Assembly: GCA_015499995.1 (NCBI GenBank)
Contig: JADNRV010000091.1
Location: forward strand, 62,001 to 126,000
Origin: Flammula alnicola
Taxonomy: Eukaryota > Basidiomycota > Agaricomycetes > Agaricales > Strophariaceae
DNA: 64,000 nt
Direction: 5' to 3'
Translations under genes and position numbers: made by a program
Part shown: in pieces, positions 33,212 to 45,100 of the stretch
How positions within the stretch are numbered: position 1 is the stretch's first letter
Layout: the number at the start of each line of letters is the position of its first letter
The notes under the pieces: model-generated
Database searches by the model: none
The model's input: only the letters and a program-made list of their open reading frames with translations
Told to the model about the DNA's origin: nothing

Positions 33212-34971
33212 ATGTCCTCCGTCCGTCCTTCGTCCTCCTCCCACACCGTCAAGAAGCAAGATTCAGTCCCCCCAAGCATCACACCCCAACGCAAGCATCG
33301 CAAGCTCCTCAAAGACGGCAGTGGTACTGAAGTCTGGCCAGAGAGTATCGAGAAGATTTTCGTTCAGGGTATGTGTCTATTTCAATATCTTCCTTCCATT
33401 CCTTTGATCCAATTTTTACATCCAGGACTCCGCGAATATTGGGAATCCCCCTATGCCACTTATTCTCAGTCTCGCGGTCGTAGTAGATGGCGCAACCAAT
33501 TTCTCGTCGATTATCTGAACAAGCAAGGTATCGAGCGATCCAAGAAGCAGGTGGCAAGCCACATCCAGGTCTTACGCAATATGTGGAAAGGCGAAGCAGG
33601 TTGGCATCTTTTTCCTTTCATACCATCCCCCATTTCCGTGTCTGATCTTTCATTAGAGTTCCATCTCGTTGCGGGTGGCGATGAGCTCTACCCCGACAAT
33701 GACTCCCCCGTATCACGGTCAGTCAAGCTCGAAGAACAGTACGACTCCAATTCTTTGATCCCCTTTGACTGGGAGGAAGGCGATCTTCCGCCCTCCAACT
33801 CTGTCTCGCCCAATTTCTCCCCCGCGGATTCCCAATCCGAATTCCCTCCGACACCAGAACACCGCCCAAATTTATATCCATCTGATCTCGGCGCCGTGAA
33901 CCCCAAGCTGCATGGCATGCCCCTGGATCTTGCCTACTCCGCTCCAGCCATAAGCAGTCCGTCAATATCACCGCATGGCGACTACATCCAGCAACTGCCG
34001 CCGTTCCATGACGCCTCCTCGTTCGCGATGCCTTACAACCAAAGTGGTAAATATACCAACCCGTCTTCGCTGTCGATACAGGTCCCCGCGGCCCCGTATA
34101 CCCTGCCGCCAAATCGCAGCAGAGCGCCTAATCAAGATCCCAGTGCGCAACAGGTGAATCGCCACATGAGTGCGACACCGACGCACTACAGGTACTCGCG
34201 CAATAAAGTGACGTCTATATACCTACAGGCGGACGGAATGACCCCGTTCTCGGTTAAAGTTGACGCGCTCTCGCATCCCTCGCAACAGGTGCAGCCGCCA
34301 TTTACTTTGCGGATACGCCTGTGCGTGCCAACGGTCAATGACGCACGCACGCCTCCGACGCTCCACGGCTTCGTTGCCGGTGTATCTTTGGAGAGTCTTT
34401 GGAGTGTGACGAGCAGATGTGTTACCAAGGTCTATGGGAATAACGTCTGCATGGCAGAGGAGGCGGGTTACCTAAATGTTACCAACATCAACGTGGGCAC
34501 TGTCAACGCCTCCCTGCCAGACTCGGCTCTCAACAGATGTCGATGGCTTGATGCCTGTAAGTCGGTTCCCATCCAATTAAATTTATTAACCGCGGCTAAA
34601 AAAATTTACGTTTTCTTTTTTGTCTTGAAACAGCTCTTTCGGTCGTTCTCACGCAGGAAATCATCGTCGACGATGAAACGCTGCTCTTTGTTATTTACGA
34701 GCTTGACAGGAAGAACGGCGGGCCTATGCCGTCCGCGACGCTCCTGGGGTACCAAAAATACCGCGCAGCTGATAAAGGCACCACCAACACGAGTCAGCAG
34801 CTGTCCGCCAATCCGCATCCACATGGAACGCCATCGGGCGTCTCACCTAGCCCGGGTGGGTCCGCGCTCGCCCACGCTGGACCGTATGCCCGGCCCAACT
34901 CGATACAACCGTCGCTTTCGTACAATCTGTCGCCCACCGCCGCTACGAATTCCATGCGGCGCCAATTTTAA
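33212..34971 (+). CDS. TEA/ATTS-domain transcription factor (AbaA/TEAD family)
   Basis: Nuclear DNA-binding factor of the TEAD/AbaA/Tec1 family. After a Ser-rich start MSSVRPSSSSHTVKKQ the TEA domain begins at EVWPESIEKIFVQGLREYW. It continues RGRSRWRNQFLVDYLNKQG and IERSKKQVASHIQVLRNM, the last being the DNA-recognition helix. Introns fall inside and just after the TEA domain. A Ser/Pro-rich middle region follows, then a conserved-looking C-terminal segment with CMAEEAGYLNVTNINVGT and, after the last intron, LSVVLTQEIIVDDETLLFVI. The tail is Ser/Pro-rich and ends TNSMRRQF. Fungal homologues control asexual development or filamentation; the target process here cannot be read from the sequence. 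Confidence 0.9.
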
Positions 34972-35494
34972 CTTTCTGTCTGATGTCGAGTATCCATGAT
35001 GGATGTCTCGACGCGGAGGTTAGATTATTCTGTATCGACTAAGCTTGGCTTTTGCCCATCATCCCTTCGTCTTTCGATCTTCCTTCGTTCGATTTTTTGT
35101 TTATGTTTTGGAGAAACATACCCGACCAAGCATTTGATCCTCGTCACGGCTGTACTGTATGTTTATTGCTATTGTAACATAATCCTACCTTACTCTCGAC
35201 ATTCTACAGCTACTCCTGTTTTCCATTTCCTTTCCTTCCTCGCTCTGCTCAGACTCTGGCCAACATGGACCTTTTCAATTGCTCACCCCATCACACATCC
35301 ATAATTGTATTCTTTCGACGACCGGCGTCGTCTGTATTTATCCATTCTGTTGTATCCTCCTCCATGGCTTTTATGTACGGAGACCGGTCAACTACAAGAG
35401 ATGTAAAATAATACCATGCATTAAGCATCGCCCATCCAGCCCATGTAACCCATGTAGCATAGGAACTCATATTACTTGCAACCTATCTAAGTAA
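34972..35494. other. Convergent intergenic region
   Basis: These 523 bases lie between the 3' ends of the TEA-domain gene and NOC3. The sequence is T-rich with short open frames only, consistent with two 3' untranslated regions. Confidence 0.5.
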
Positions 35495-38411
35495 CTACGA
35501 CTTGAAGTTGAGTAGCTTGCCCGCCTCTGCCCTCACGCGCGGGTCCCAATGCTGCGTGTGCAACGCGTGCAACTCCCAAAACGACGATTCGAACGGATGG
35601 CACAGTTGGGGGTCGTCCACATCGGGACGGTACACGCCGTTGAATATCCGATCCTCCGTCGATAGCATGGCTTCGAGTTTCGGGTCCTTGGCAACCAGAC
35701 TGCTGACAAAGTCCAGCGCACGCAGGGCGGCGGGGGAAGGCCAGTGCAGCGATGCCATTAGGAGTCGCTTCCCGAATGCGGCGGAGCGCCACGGCGGCGC
35801 GCTCGTACCAAATGTTCGGGAAAAGAAGATCAAATTCAGCGCTCGGAATAGGATGTCAGTTACGGTAGATGAGGTTGCTGAAAGGGAGGAGGAGGATTGC
35901 GATGGGTGGTCCGGACCGGTTGTCCCTAATGTTGATGGTGGTGATACAGAGGAGTGGGCGTCGATCTCTGACGAGAAACTGAGCGGCAGCAGCATGGCAT
36001 ACAGCCGCTTTATGAAATCGCTCAAGTCCATATTCAGCGCTTCACCTGTGGGAAACAAAAACCCCATAACACCATGAAGAAAGAAGATCAGTCAGCATGT
36101 GTTTGTTTAATAGAGTTGACAAAAAATAGATAGAGGAAAATTTTGAGTGACCTTGTCCTGATAGAAGCTCGAAGGCTGTAACAATACACATGAGTTGGCG
36201 TGCAATAGCCTGGTGGAACGCGCTCGCCGACCCCGTTGTTGATTCTAGCTCGGCAGCACTTTCGGAAGCGAATTCTTCCTCCATCGCGATGAGATCTTTC
36301 AAAACATTCATGAGATCTTTGAAAAAGTCAATGTTGACCAAGTGAGCAAATCGCGAGATGCCGGAAAGCGCAGCAGGCAGGAGAGGCGTAGGAGTGGGGT
36401 TCTTGAGAATACGAAAGTACAACGCGAAAAGAAGCTTCAACGTCTCAGTTTGCTAAAATTTGATGTCAGTTGTAGCCTAGTCAACGATTGGAATAGGAGA
36501 AATTAAGTGCTTACAATTGTCTTGCGTTCTTCTTTATCAACCTCTGCACCCGCTTCGCGAAGTTCTTTGTCGATCTCTTTTTGTTCCTTGTAAGCTTTTT
36601 TAGCCTTTTTGCTGAGATGGACTTGCTCTGGTTTCTTGGCTTTCATGTGGCGTGGTTGTCTCTGTTGTCTTTGTTCGGGTTTGTCTGCATGGGTACTGGA
36701 TGCTCGGACGCCCAGCTCCGTCCTTAGTCGTAGATGCAACAGACACGAAAGAACGTTTGGATGGACTTTGAAATGACGTTCTCGTACCATCCTATTTATT
36801 AGCCGTACAACCTCCAAGGATGCTTCACCGGTGAGGTCTGCGCGAAAGACATCGACCAGGCTTTTGAAACATAGTTCAGATGTCTGTAATGAGTTAGTGA
36901 AGCTCAATGTTTGAAGAGCAGATCTACATACCTTGTCCCAAGATTTTTTGCTTAGACGGGTGACAATACATGTCATGAGGTTAACGCGGAAATTGAAATG
37001 TGTGACCTCCGTCAACAATGTACACATGCAATGCAGAGCAATATCTGCAAGCTCGCCGCGCGCTAAGTAGAATGTGAGTATTAGCAAAGATACAGAGAAT
37101 GCGCAGGACGGACATTTCAACTCCTTCTCCAATAGTCGAAGGTAGGATTGATAAACCGTAACCAGTCCCTGTTCCCAATCACGCGTTCGCGCAACAATTT
37201 GGCTGACCTTTTCGGCCTTTTCAGCTTCTGTCAGCGCACGAATGCGGTACCCTGGAATGATATCCTTAAAGATAGCCAGCTGAGATAGAACAGCTAGTTT
37301 TCGAATGATGGGATCGTTGGGGACGGGCTCAGGGTTTGCCGGCGTTGTCACGGTTTGTAATGCAAATGTATGCAATCGTCTGAGGAGGCCAAGCTAAATA
37401 AAAAACGGCTTGAGCAACGGAGTGTAGAAATCAAAAATACGTGCATAGCTCACACTGTTTTCAGGGTCTGCCAATATATCCTGACAGATCGTAGCTATCT
37501 GTTCCTTCGCCATTTCAACCCTCGCCTTTCGCGATTTGGTTTGGAGGACGTCAACAACAGCAGGTCGGCCGAAACGAGCTCCAGTCGCAACATCCTCTAC
37601 TCTTCGTGGCGCCTCTTCTTCCTCTTCAGATTCACTATCCTCGGGTTCCTCTGCATCTTCACGTCTCCGTGTCTTTGTAGCTGTAGTCATAGGTTTGGTT
37701 CCTGTTTGCAAAATCTTTCCGTTCGCTAGCTTGATGGGTAACCGTTGTACTTCGGTGGGTTCACTTGAATCAGCCCGTTGCTTTCGAGGAATCGTTTCGT
37801 AAGGCATCTCTTTGTCAGAATCGTCTGAGGCGTCTGAGAAAGCATCGTCATCAGAGAAGTCTTCATCGCCAGACATATCCGTAGCATCATCTTCCATATT
37901 TGAGCTCCATGAGTCCCCGTCCTCGTCGTGCGAGTCAATTGAGGGCAAATCATCGTGTACTTCCGTTTTGCGCACTGGCTTCGTTAGCTCGTGCAATCTC
38001 TGCATTTCCTTCTTGCTCCTGTTTAAACACATAAAAAATAAAACAAGATGATGTATGGAAAGCCACTCACTGCATAATCCCATTGCGATCCAATCTATTC
38101 AAGAAGCTGGCGGCCCCACCGAATTCTTCGAGGACGGCGATGTCCTGATCAGAGACTTCGACATCGACATCGTCAAAGTCGGGTATTGGGATTTTCCCTC
38201 GATCAGCCAACTTCTCCTTCTTTGGCTCCTTATCCTTGCCCTTGCCCTTGGAGGCCTTCATATTTTTTTGCTTCCCATCGTTTAGCTTGCGCTTTTTGGA
38301 AGATGTCTATTTTTATGATGGTTTACATGAATTTTTGGAGCATTTGCAGAGAAGAAGCAACCCAACTTGAGACGAAGGTGCGGTCCTTTTGCCTTTGAGA
38401 TTGCTCGCCAT
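35495..38411 (-). CDS. NOC3: NOC3-like nucleolar complex protein
   Basis: Nucleolar factor for 60S pre-ribosome maturation and transport; yeast Noc3 also acts in replication initiation. The first exon encodes MASNLKGKRTAPSSQ, and the next ones a basic then very acidic region (DGDSWSSNMEDDATDMSGDE). The NOC3 core reads LRRLHTFALQTVTTPANPEP, IIRKLAVLSQLAIFKDIIPG and YRIRALTEAEKAEKVSQ, the strongest family signature. The helical repeat/CBF part includes VHPNVLSCLLHLRLRTE and ALNMDLSDFIKRLYAMLLP, and the C-terminus is SSFWELHALHTQHWDPRVR. About seven introns. It is divergent from APC5 across 386 bases. Confidence 0.9.
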
Positions 38412-38797
38412 GGCGAGTGAACGAAGGGAATGTTGAGAGAGTTGTTGGCTCGAGACCTGGTTGAAAGGTATTTAACTTTTCGCGTTCCAAAAGGGGAAAG
38501 GTTGATGATGGTTGAAGTTGTTGTTCAGCGCCATTGGTGGCAAACATTCCCTGACCTTGCACGCGAAGTTGGTGCTTTGGTTGGTGCGCCGCCGGTTTAG
38601 CTTCAACCAACCTCCAGACTCCAGAGCAGGGCCACTTTCCAATCATCTCCACTGCATGGTCAGCCCCGCTCAATTCTAGGAGCAAAACCCCTGCCATTCC
38701 CCTAAATACCAGGTCGCGATCATCGAAAGTCGCAAACTCACCATCACCTGATACGCCTGACGATTTAGTAGGAAAGAACGCGCCACCTTGACGCGCC
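38412..38797. other. Divergent promoter region of NOC3 and APC5
   Basis: These 386 bases hold the promoters of two essential-type genes. A minus-strand open frame of 158 codons spans it and reads antisense across both starts; I consider it a chance frame. Confidence 0.5.
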
Positions 38798-41675
38798 ATG
38801 GACGAGCCGCCGCCGCCCGCAGATCATATCTTGCGCCCTCACCATATTGCTTTGTTGACCATCCTCATGATGGCCTTCAAGGACCTCGAAATTAAGAAGT
38901 TTCCTGCTCCTTTGCGCTACATATCCATCGTGTTCTATTAAATGAGATCGCTGAGGTGTGTATTCAAACTGAGTGCTCTTAAAAGGAGGTTCACCTATGG
39001 GCAGGTTGCGCAACCTAAATCACACGCAGAATTATATCCGAGATAACCTCAGGCCCTAGCGCTGATGCAGAGGAATGTTCCGAATTCAAGATCGCAATTA
39101 AAAGTATTGTAAGTCATGAACTCTAAAATCAAGCCAACAACAACCTGATGTAACTCCAGCACGACGACATCAATAAATTAGACAAGATGGCGAATTTCCT
39201 TGGGAGTTAGTGCGTTGGATGCTGTCTCGGCTGGCACTAATTTTCATTTCAAGATCTCCTTGCCTCTTCATGACCAAGAACGCGGACGTAAGCCACTCAT
39301 ATACATAATTTATGATTCTTACATCGTTAACTCTACTTCAAAGGAAAGTCCTAGATTTGTAAGTTATCATCTTGGATCGACGTCGTCTAATCAAGTGTCT
39401 AGCTTCGCCGTTCAGTATTTGGATTCTTTTGCCGCAGGTGTTATCTTACTTTTTCCAAACTGTCTTTTGCCGGACTTGATAGGCTGTGTCAAGATTATGC
39501 AGCTTGGTGTTCTGGAAATTCCTCTGCTGGCTATGGAATTATTCAAAAGGATGAACTCAGCAGTCAGTCCTTTCTAAACGATTTCCTTTTTCGTCGGCTG
39601 ACTGCTTTTCCAAGATGATCTGCTCCTTTTCAAGACACATGCTGACAGGAGAAATTGGGCGCAACCACTGTACTATGAAGCGTACATCTCTTCCTTGAAA
39701 TATCTGTGCAATTTCTAAACCGCCCGCAGATGGGAAAAGGGACAGGTCGTTGGAGATGAAAATCTTGCCATAGAGAATCTACGTAGATTCTTCGAGCAAC
39801 GTTTCCATGAGAGTAACGATTCGTGAGTCTTTTATTCTCTGCAGACCTCTTTTTTTTTTGAACTCGCTTTATAGTGGCTTTCGACCGCATGCCTTGCTCA
39901 ACTTGGTTCGCATGCATTATATCGAAGGGGAATATGTCGCAGCAAGCAAGGTGAGACTCTTTAGCTATTGACTTTCATGCAATGTAATAAGACCTGTATT
40001 AGCTGTTAACGGAGGCCATTAACGCCGCGAGGACAAGTGGTGACAGAATTACCCTACATCACTGTACAAGGTTTGCGGTAGCACTCGAATCCTTTCATTG
40101 GCTGATGGTCTTCTTGTAGCATCTTGCATCGACTTCCTTCTGAAATCCAGGACAAAAACCCATTCTTCACGAGATTCAGCCTGACATCCATCCTCTTGAA
40201 GTTCTTTTCGACGTTAGCAAGCTCTTAGATGAAGAAAATGTATAATGTTACTATACTTCACGTATTCTCGCGTTGCTAACATTAACGTCTCAGGACCAAC
40301 CGCTGAATGCCGCATTTATCAAAATTTTCCAAGCCGTCGGCCTGTATGACCATTGGTTAGATGTTCAATTTGCACTACCTGCGGAGGATCTGCAATGGGC
40401 ACAACACGCTGTACAGTCAATTGTCTGGAGAGAAGCAGGTAAGTATTCCCCGATTGGCTCATCGACGATATCTCATGTTTGTAATAGGATGTTACAAAGT
40501 GTCGGACTTGGAAGAGAATATTGTACTTGCCTTTACGGAGCCAGGCAGTGAGAGCAACACCAGATTGTCAATCGTTAGCAATAAGCTTACCAGGTGCTTA
40601 CATCAATATCTTGACCACCTTTTCCCTATTTTCTGACAATTTCCGACACACAAGAAAGCGAGACAAGGCAACTATAACGAAGCTCTAGCGCTATTGATCG
40701 ACCCTTCTGTTTGGCGTGGTTTGATAGTTCACGATTATTCAATATGGGCCCACCAGATCTGGCATGTGCTAGCACTACGGGCAACGCGTCGGTATGCATG
40801 CGGATAGCGATTTCAGAGCAGTTGTTCATCCGTTTTCAGAGGTCAATTGCGATTATATCGCGAACTCCTGCTGCCTCGAAGACCAACTGGGCCATTTAAC
40901 CAAAAAGAATACCTTTTTAACGTTGAAGGGGATAAGATTCAACGATTCGAGAATCCTTATATCAAATTTTGCAATTACGAGTAAGTTTTCCTTATTATAT
41001 GACGTAGTGCCCTTATTGATCAATGAATATAGCAACTTGAGCAAGCCACGCTCGGCATCGAATACTTGCTTCAAGCCGTGTGGCATTCAGAATTCCTTTG
41101 CAGATTCAATCTTTACAGAACGTGCATAATCCTTCTAGCTGACATCGGTTTGGAGTTTGGAATGTCGAAAAGATCAAGACAAATCTTGGAGGAAATTATG
41201 CCCCAGGTATGTCAATTGACCATTACCCCTTCTACTGTCATATCTATTTTTGATTTATACAGGTAGTAAACGGTGATGACATAGAGCAACGCGCTGTCGC
41301 TTGCTTCACCCTTGCTCGGTGCATCATCGTCGCGGAAGGCTCCACACGTATGTATTCCTGACCTAGTCACTGGAAATTTGACTAACACTTTATTTCTATG
41401 AAAGCCGAGGCAATGCGGGAGGCGCTTCATATCTCTCAATGGCAGAATCAGATTTCCAGAGACTGGAAATGTATCGTGCAATGAACGACGTGCAGTATAT
41501 GCTGTCAATCGTTTATCACAATCTAGACATGCAAGATGAAAGACAGGATGCTGCAAAACGGCACATTGAAACAGGGGATCATCAACAGAAGTTGGAAATG
41601 TTGGTTTTCGATGAAGAGATTCTCAAGATATTTGACCTCCTAGCGACGGTAGGGGACGCTCTAGCGTCTAGATAG
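38798..41675 (+). CDS. Anaphase-promoting complex subunit 5 (APC5)-like
   Basis: Likely TPR-containing scaffold subunit of the APC/C ubiquitin ligase. It begins MDEPPPPADHILRPHHIALL then TILMMAFKDLE. The most diagnostic part is the APC5 TPR block around 39890-40070: FRPHALLNLVRMHYIEGEY, VAASKLLTEAINAARTSGD and ITLHHCTSILHRLP, an ALLNLA-type helix followed by an AL-x-EA repeat. Further TPR-like helices continue through LYDHWLDVQFALPAEDLQW to DVQYMLSIVYHNLDMQ and FDLLATVGDALASR at the end. More than ten short introns are present. Several junctions in the first 800 bases and near 40640-41170 are approximate. The assignment rests on the TPR block and overall helical layout. Confidence 0.7.
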
Positions 41676-42139
41676 GTCGATAGTCACCATGAAGTTCAAG
41701 CTCGACAGACGAGTTCCTTATGTATATGGCACATTCTGTATTCGAGCAATTCCGGTTGTTCGATTTTTACATATTATAGATGTAGTCACTCGTCCACTCT
41801 AATCCAGGATGAAAGTGATTGCTTAATGTATTTTAGCAGCATTAGACAGCGTAAATTCCGACGTGTATTCGCTATGCAGACTTACTACCGCGATGTTTGG
41901 TCGGCCTCGCCGCCGAAATTGTTTTTCAGGGCCAAGGCTTGGCGACTGAATCGCCGATCACTTTGCTGTATGAACGTGACATAATTGTTGATTAATCACG
42001 TGATGTGATATGCAGGCGAACTCGACTGGCAAAGAGCTTTGAATTTGTTATAACACACTTCAACCTTGGAGATCTTAGCTCTATCCCTCTTTCTCGGCAA
42101 CCGTCTTTCTCCAGATTTTGATATTCAAATATCTAGAGT
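41676..42139. other. Intergenic region upstream of the TOG-domain gene
   Basis: These 464 bases hold the APC5 3' flank and the promoter side of the next gene. No TATA box or other feature is recognised. Confidence 0.5.
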
Positions 42140-45100
42140 ATGGATGGTCCCCCGCCACAGGAAGAAGATTTTACATCCCTTCCGATCTCCGAAAGACTTG
42201 CTCACAAGAACTGGAAGGCGCGTGTTAGTGCCTATGAATCTCTCATCAAGACATTTGGAAACACGGCATCGGATACTGATCCTGCCTTCAAACCGTATCT
42301 CAAAATGTGGACCTGTTGAAGAAATTTGCCACAGATGCCAACGCAGTCGCTCAAGAAAAGGAGTCGAATGCCTTGTAGCTCTTGTAAAGTTTGCAGGGGA
42401 AACGGCTGCGAAAACGCGAGAGGGGTTGTCCCAGCTTTGGTCGACAAATGCTTAGGGTCTGCACGCGTTGGAACCAAGAATCAAGCTATCGAGCTTGTAC
42501 TGCAATATGTTGAAGTTGAGAATGGAGGCGCCGGAGTCGTGGTACGTTATTAGCTACGCTGACAAATTGTGGCACGTATCTAATCCTTATCTTCCTCTTA
42601 GACCGATTTGTTAGTCGGCCTTGGTGCAAAGCAACCAAAGGCTGTGGCCGGATGTGTTTTGGCCCTGAAGGAAGTAGTACGGTGAGTACACGTGCAGCAG
42701 TAACCTTGATTGACATGCTAATATTCTTCCAGAGTGTTTGGAGCTCAAGTCGTTCCTTCTCCACCGATACTGAAGGCTCTTCCGAAGATTTTTGCTCATT
42801 CTGATAAAACTGTTCGCGCTGAAGGAACCAGCCTTACAGTGATCCTATACCAATATATCGGCCCTGGTATCGAACCTTGGTTAGCGGATCTGAAGCCCGT
42901 GCAAGTCAAGGAGTTGAAGGATTCATTTGAAGCATTGGAAAAGGATGGAAAGGGTCATAAGACTCTGAAGCCCGACAGGCTTACGCGTGCTCAAGCGCGA
43001 GAAGCGGTGACCACCGAAGATGCTGAACCGGCTGCAGAGGAGGCCGAAGGTGAGAAGATGCTCATTTGCTTCAGCCTTTTTCTCTGGACTGATTTCTGTC
43101 ATAGACTTGGCTCCTCCTGACCCGCGCTCCTTCGCCGAGCCTGAGGACATTGTACCCAAATTGCCCCCTTCATTTCAAGCCAACCTCAAGTCTTCAAAGT
43201 GGAAGGAACGCAAAGAAGCACTCGACGATCTTGCTACATTGGTGTCAAATACACCCAGAATCAAAGATGCTGGCGAGCTATCCGAGCTTTCTCGATCTCT
43301 GCCTCTTGTATCGCAAAGGACGCAAACATCAATTGCGTAATGGTGGCGGCCAACTGCTTGGAGGGACTTGCAAAAGGGATGATGGGATCGTTTGGGAAAT
43401 ATCGTGAAAGCGTGGTACCCCTAATGCTAGAAAGATTGAAGGAAAGGAAGGCAAACGTTACAGATGCCATCGGTACTGCTTTGGACGCAGTCTTTGCAAC
43501 GGTTGGTCTTCCTTTTATTGTGTACCTACATGGCTTCAACAATTCATCTTTTAGACCACGTTAACGGACATCATTCCCGACCTCGAGGCTGCTCTCAAAT
43601 CAAAAAATCCACAAGTTAAGGAGGGAACTTTGAAATTCTTGGGCAGATCTATTGCCTCAGCCAGCACCCCAATACAACCCGCGCAGATCAAGCCATTGAC
43701 GGAGACGCTAGCTGTGTTGCTGGAAGATGGATTCGAAGGCGCTCGTAATGAGGCTGCTACATGTTTTGGGACCCTCATGAAGATGGTAGGTGAGCGGCCA
43801 CTCAATGCCACGATGGAAACCCTACCGGATTTGCGAAAAACGAAAATAAAAGAAGCGTTCGAGAAGGCCACCGTCAAGTGCAAAGCCGGAGGTCCTGCTC
43901 CAGCAAGAGCTCCAGCAGCAGCAGCCCTCCTGCAAAGAAGGCAGCTGTTGCTGCTTCAAAGCAACCTCCAAAAGAAGAAGCGCCGCAACCTCCTAAAAAA
44001 CCAGCAGCCGCACCCAAGCCCCCAGTCAAGCCCGCGGTATGTTGGTTCCCTTTGATCCAATTATCGACATTTATCACTGTATCTTTTAGCCCAAGAAGCC
44101 CGTAGCTGCTGCGCCACCTGCCGCTGCTGCCAAGAAGCCGGCTGCGGCTGGCGCACCTGCCAAATCTTCTGGAAAACCCGCTGTATCGGCTGCAGCAGCT
44201 AATCTTGACACTGTGAAATACAAGCATACTCCCGAAGATGCAGAAGCGCTCGCCGCTGACCTGGTCCCTGCTTCGGTAATGACGGGCCTTGAAGACGCTA
44301 ACTGGAAGACAAGACTTGCAGCATTGGACGAACTGACTGCGTGGCTCGAAAAAGAAGTTGAATCTTTGGATGCCGAAGTAGTTGTTCGTGCCTTGGCCAA
44401 GAAGGGATGGGGTGAAAAGAATTTCCAGGTTTATTGGTTTCTCCGCGCCAACGGCTAGTCGTCTAACTTCTATTCTGTTCCCAGGTTTCAGCGAAAATTT
44501 ATGCCAGCTTGACATTACTCGCCCAACAATGCCCTTCTTTTGGAAGATCTTGCGTGGCTCTTTGTGTGGCTCATCTGACTGAAAAGTTGGGTGACATGAA
44601 GTTAAAAAAGCCTGCTGGCGACACTTTGCTCATTTTTGCAGAGCAAACTTCATTGCAGTTTGTTTTGGGACAAGGTATAGACAACATTTTTGTCTTGGAT
44701 ATTATCCAAATCGCTAATCTGAACATTTTTGGAAGCCTATGAGCCTCTTTCAAAGCTGAAAGCCCCAAAGACGTTGGCTGATGCCATTACCTGGATCAAT
44801 GCCGCTTTGATCGACTTCGGAATTGCTGGGTTATCCTTACGAGGACTGATAGATTTTCTCAAGACTGCATTGCAAAATTCTAATGCCGCTGTTCGTACAA
44901 GTGCAACAAAGACTCTTGTTACGGTCAAATTATTTGCAGGACCAAGTAAATATTAAACATTATCCGTATCATTGAACATCCTAACGGCGATTTAATTTTG
45001 AAGGCGTCAAAGATCTTGTCGAGGATCTCAATCCTCAATTACTCAATACTATCACTTCGGAGTTCGACAAAGCGGAAGGTCAAGCAGCTCCAGAACCTTG

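Noticed and set aside
38323..38799. Minus-strand open frame of 158 codons over the NOC3/APC5 promoter region
   Set aside because: It reads antisense across the starts of both neighbouring genes, has no conserved motif, and both genes have strong independent support.
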